Below, piece by piece: positions 7,270-8,097 of a DNA stretch of 8,097 nucleotides. Below the pieces are notes generated by a model. That model did not search any database. It was not told where the DNA came from and saw only the letters and a list, made by a program, of their open reading frames with translations. The first letter of the stretch is position 1. The number at the start of each line of letters is the position of its first letter. Origin of the DNA: Pseudomonadota bacterium (GTDB lineage Bacteria; Pseudomonadota; Alphaproteobacteria; Rhizobiales; Xanthobacteraceae); NCBI GenBank assembly GCA_023388935.1, contig JAEWFG010000200.1, positions 1 to 8,097 of the forward strand. The letters are read 5' to 3'. A program made the position numbers and the translations under genes.

Positions 7270-7305
7270 CGCACAAAGGCCCGCCGATTCGCGCCGGCCG
7301 CCCGA
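7143..7305. other. Non-coding or unassigned stretch
   Basis: Between the IS3 truncation point and the small minus-strand ORF I see no supported gene. Open frames exist on both strands, but none has a recognisable domain or ribosome-binding site. This may be the residue of a gene destroyed by the IS insertion or deletion. Confidence 0.4.
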
Positions 7306-7437
7306 TCATCTTGGGCTGCAGAGCCCAATCGTGGCGTATAGCGAAGAGCTTTTGCACGCCGTCATTTCGAAATCAGTTGCGAGCCCAAAGGCGAGGGTCG
7401 CCAAGGCCAGAAGAGCCACGAAGGCCATGAATTTCAT
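7306..7437 (-). CDS. Small hypothetical protein with hydrophobic N-terminus (43 aa)
   Basis: I do not recognise this gene. A minus-strand ATG at 7437 opens a 43-residue reading ending at a TGA (7306-7308). Residues 1-20 (MKFMAFVALLALATLAFGLA) form a compact hydrophobic segment like a signal peptide or a single membrane helix. The remaining polar part (TDFEMTACKSSSLYATIGLC) has two cysteines. Upstream there is no clear Shine-Dalgarno sequence. An 11-codon reading (MKWFKQTTACA) ends in an ATGA overlap with this ATG, which could allow coupled translation. The gene lies 89 nt downstream of the 64-aa gene on the same strand. The strongly signal-like N-terminus is the main argument for it; chance cannot be excluded at this length. 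Confidence 0.4.
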   Translation of the reverse strand: MKFMAFVALLALATLAFGLATDFEMTACKSSSLYATIGLCSPR

Positions 7438-7526
7438 GCGCAAGCCGTGGTTTGCTTGAACCACTTCATCGGCCAGCCAAAGTCATAGTGGCGCCTATCT
7501 TGCGTGCCTTCTCGCCGCAAAACTTC

Positions 7527-7721
7527 TTACCAATAGATGGAGGACCTAGCCGGGCCCCAGCTCCATTTGCCGGGCACGTAATAAGAAGGAACGTCGGCAG
7601 ACTTTGCCGCTTCAGCCTCATTGAGTGCGGGCGGATGAGGATTGACCGTGCGGGCCTGTTCTGGGGCGACCTTCGTGCGTTTTTCGCTCCATTTGGGGCT
7701 CTGAGCGAGATCGGTTGACAT
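7527..7721 (-). CDS. Small hypothetical protein (64 aa)
   Basis: I do not recognise the family. The product is hydrophilic, with many Lys, Glu and Pro in the first two thirds (MSTDLAQSPKWSEKRTKV...) and an aromatic C-terminus (VPSYYVPGKWSWGP...SIYW). It has no membrane segment or signal peptide. I chose the ATG at 7721 because GGAG (7730-7733) lies 8 nt before it. The frame stays open up to 7817, but that extension runs through two inverted repeats that look regulatory. The reading ends in TAA at 7527-7529. Two palindromic elements directly upstream (7734-7754 and 7774-7791) suggest it is a regulated gene of its own rather than part of the helicase cluster. Whether it is translated rests on the ribosome-binding site and composition. 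Confidence 0.5.
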   Translation of the reverse strand: MSTDLAQSPKWSEKRTKVAPEQARTVNPHPPALNEAEAAKSADVPSYYVPGKWSWGPARSSIYW

Positions 7722-7733
7722 GCTGGGGTCTCC

Positions 7734-7754
7734 GCTAAGCGTTAATGGCTTAGC
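7734..7754 (-). promoter_or_regulatory. Perfect 7-bp inverted repeat next to the ribosome-binding site of the 64-aa gene
   Basis: GCTAAGC and GCTTAGC are separated by 7 nt. On the minus strand the hairpin ends at 7734, directly touching the GGAG ribosome-binding site (7730-7733) of the gene starting at 7721. It could be an RNA hairpin that tunes initiation, or a DNA operator near the transcription start. Confidence 0.45.
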
Positions 7755-7773
7755 AACGCCGATTGGCCAATGC

Positions 7774-7791
7774 TGTAACCGAAGTGTTACA
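7774..7791. promoter_or_regulatory. Operator-like palindrome TGTAAC-N6-GTTACA
   Basis: Two perfect 6-bp half-sites are separated by 6 nt, a common size for a dimeric helix-turn-helix repressor or activator. It lies 53-70 nt upstream of the start of the 64-aa minus-strand gene and also upstream of the structured plus-strand region, so it could control either or both. The cognate regulator cannot be named from the sequence. Confidence 0.45.
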
Positions 7792-7822
7792 TCCCTGTAC
7801 CAATTGTCCACTGACACGACAC

Positions 7823-7846
7823 GCCCGCCGGTTCACGCTTGCGGGC
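7823..7846 (+). repeat. Hairpin with GCCCGC/GCGGGC stem
   Basis: A perfect 6-bp stem encloses a 12-nt loop and is followed by CTTCCT, a poor T-tract. The left arm plus loop (CCCGCCGGTTCAC, 7824-7836) is repeated with one mismatch at the terminator hairpin 82 nt further on (CCCGCCGGCTCAC, 7906-7918). Confidence 0.45.
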
Positions 7847-7904
7847 CTTCCTGCTACAACCCGCCGCGACCGGGACGCCCCTGGTTGCAATCTACAGTCC
7901 AAAC

Positions 7905-7940
7905 TCCCGCCGGCTCACAAGGTCGGCGGGGCTTTTCTTT
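7905..7940 (+). terminator. Rho-independent terminator
   Basis: A 7-bp GC-only stem (CCCGCCG at 7906-7912, CGGCGGG at 7924-7930) with an 11-nt loop is followed by GCTTTTCTTT. It works only on the plus strand, because the opposite side lacks a T-tract. It lies 88 nt before the ATG at 8028. Confidence 0.75.
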
Positions 7941-8014
7941 GGTCTGAGAGGTGTTGCGACGGCGCTACAGACTGCCGGCCAATCAAAATGCTAACGCGCC
8001 GACCCCACGAAATC

Positions 8015-8020
8015 GAAGGA
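8015..8020 (+). promoter_or_regulatory. Ribosome-binding site of the gene at 8028
   Basis: GAAGGA lies 7 nt before the ATG at 8028 and supports that start. Confidence 0.55.
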
Positions 8021-8027
8021 TTGCAAA

Positions 8028-8097
8028 ATGTCAGTCGACCGTACGCGAACAGTAGAATGGGACGGCAACGTCTTAAGCGGATGGATCACAATCAAGG
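8028..8097 (+). CDS. Start of an unidentified gene (partial, cut by the window end)
   Basis: Only the first 23 codons are present (MSVDRTRTVEWDGNVLSGWI and three more residues). A good ribosome-binding site precedes the ATG, and the frame is open to the window end. The pattern of a basic start, then a VEWDGNV-type strand, then LSG and a short strand faintly recalls the N-terminus of OsmC-like peroxiredoxins, but this is too short to assign. The gene follows a plus-strand terminator by 88 nt, so it either has its own promoter between 7941 and 8014 or is controlled by read-through of that terminator. Confidence 0.5.
   Translation, partial: MSVDRTRTVEWDGNVLSGWITIK

Larger units (their letters stand above)
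7823..7940 (+). ncRNA. Candidate small RNA or structured leader
   Basis: This 118-nt stretch has three successive potential stems (7823-7846, about 7857-7887 and 7905-7931) and ends at an intrinsic terminator. No plus-strand protein gene lies just upstream for the terminator to serve. Either a small RNA is transcribed from about 7790-7820, or this is an attenuated 5' leader of the gene at 8028. A weak promoter match (TTGGCC at 7764, 17 nt, TTACAT at 7787) overlaps the palindrome at 7774-7791. It matches no RNA family I can name. Confidence 0.3.

Noticed and set aside
6681..7328. 215-codon minus-strand open frame
   Set aside because: It is antisense to the recognisable IS3 orfA/orfB remnants and has low-complexity composition.
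7715..7720. TTGACA as a plus-strand -35 box
   Set aside because: It spans the ATG of the 64-aa minus-strand gene and has no good -10 at 16-18 nt.
7722..7817. N-terminal extension of the 64-aa gene to an ATG at 7817
   Set aside because: The extension runs through two inverted repeats, while the internal ATG has a well-spaced GGAG.
1..8097. CRISPR arrays, tRNA or rRNA genes
   Set aside because: No regularly spaced repeats and no cloverleaf or rRNA-like sequence were seen on either strand.

Overview
The window looks like an accessory segment of an alphaproteobacterial genome. High GC content, codon use and the protein families point to Rhizobiales, for example a Bradyrhizobium/Mesorhizobium-type chromosomal island or plasmid. 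The genus cannot be fixed from the sequence alone. Two intact large helicase genes dominate. They are flanked on both sides by decayed insertion sequences and surrounded by small, mostly frame-broken genes.

Layout. Positions 1-~341 hold the 5' part of an IS630-family transposase (minus strand), cut by the window edge and degenerate at its N-terminus. Positions 323-6596 carry a compact minus-strand gene cluster, read right to left. It starts with a RecD2-type DNA helicase (4395-6596). Next comes a small conserved-looking gene with two single-base frame breaks (4010-4385), then a SNF2-family helicase (1214-3922) and a SWIM zinc-finger protein (627-1217), whose C-terminal tail continues in another frame down to 323. 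The recD2/small-gene gap is 9 nt and the SNF2/SWIM junction is a 4-nt ATGA overlap, so this reads as one operon. Positions 6597-6720 are a short upstream region with two perfect inverted repeats. Positions 6721-~7142 hold a truncated, doubly frameshifted IS3-family element on the plus strand.

The right-hand end (7143-8097) is low in coding content. It has two small minus-strand ORFs: 43 aa with a hydrophobic N-terminus, and 64 aa with a good ribosome-binding site. In front of the 64-aa gene lie two clear inverted repeats. Further right is a plus-strand run of hairpins ending in a convincing intrinsic terminator (7905-7940), either a small RNA or the attenuated leader of the gene that starts at 8028 and leaves the window.

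How the genes may work together: SNF2-helicase/SWIM-protein pairs occur elsewhere in bacteria (for example ywqA-ywqB in Bacillus subtilis). Adding a RecD2 helicase and a small conserved protein suggests a DNA-processing, repair or genome-defence cassette; that function is inference. The two helicase frames (about 4.9 kb) have no breaks. The SWIM gene, the small gene, the IS3 orfA and the IS630 transposase carry at least six frame disruptions in under 2 kb. That contrast suggests real decay of the accessory parts with the helicases kept, though local assembly indels must be excluded first.
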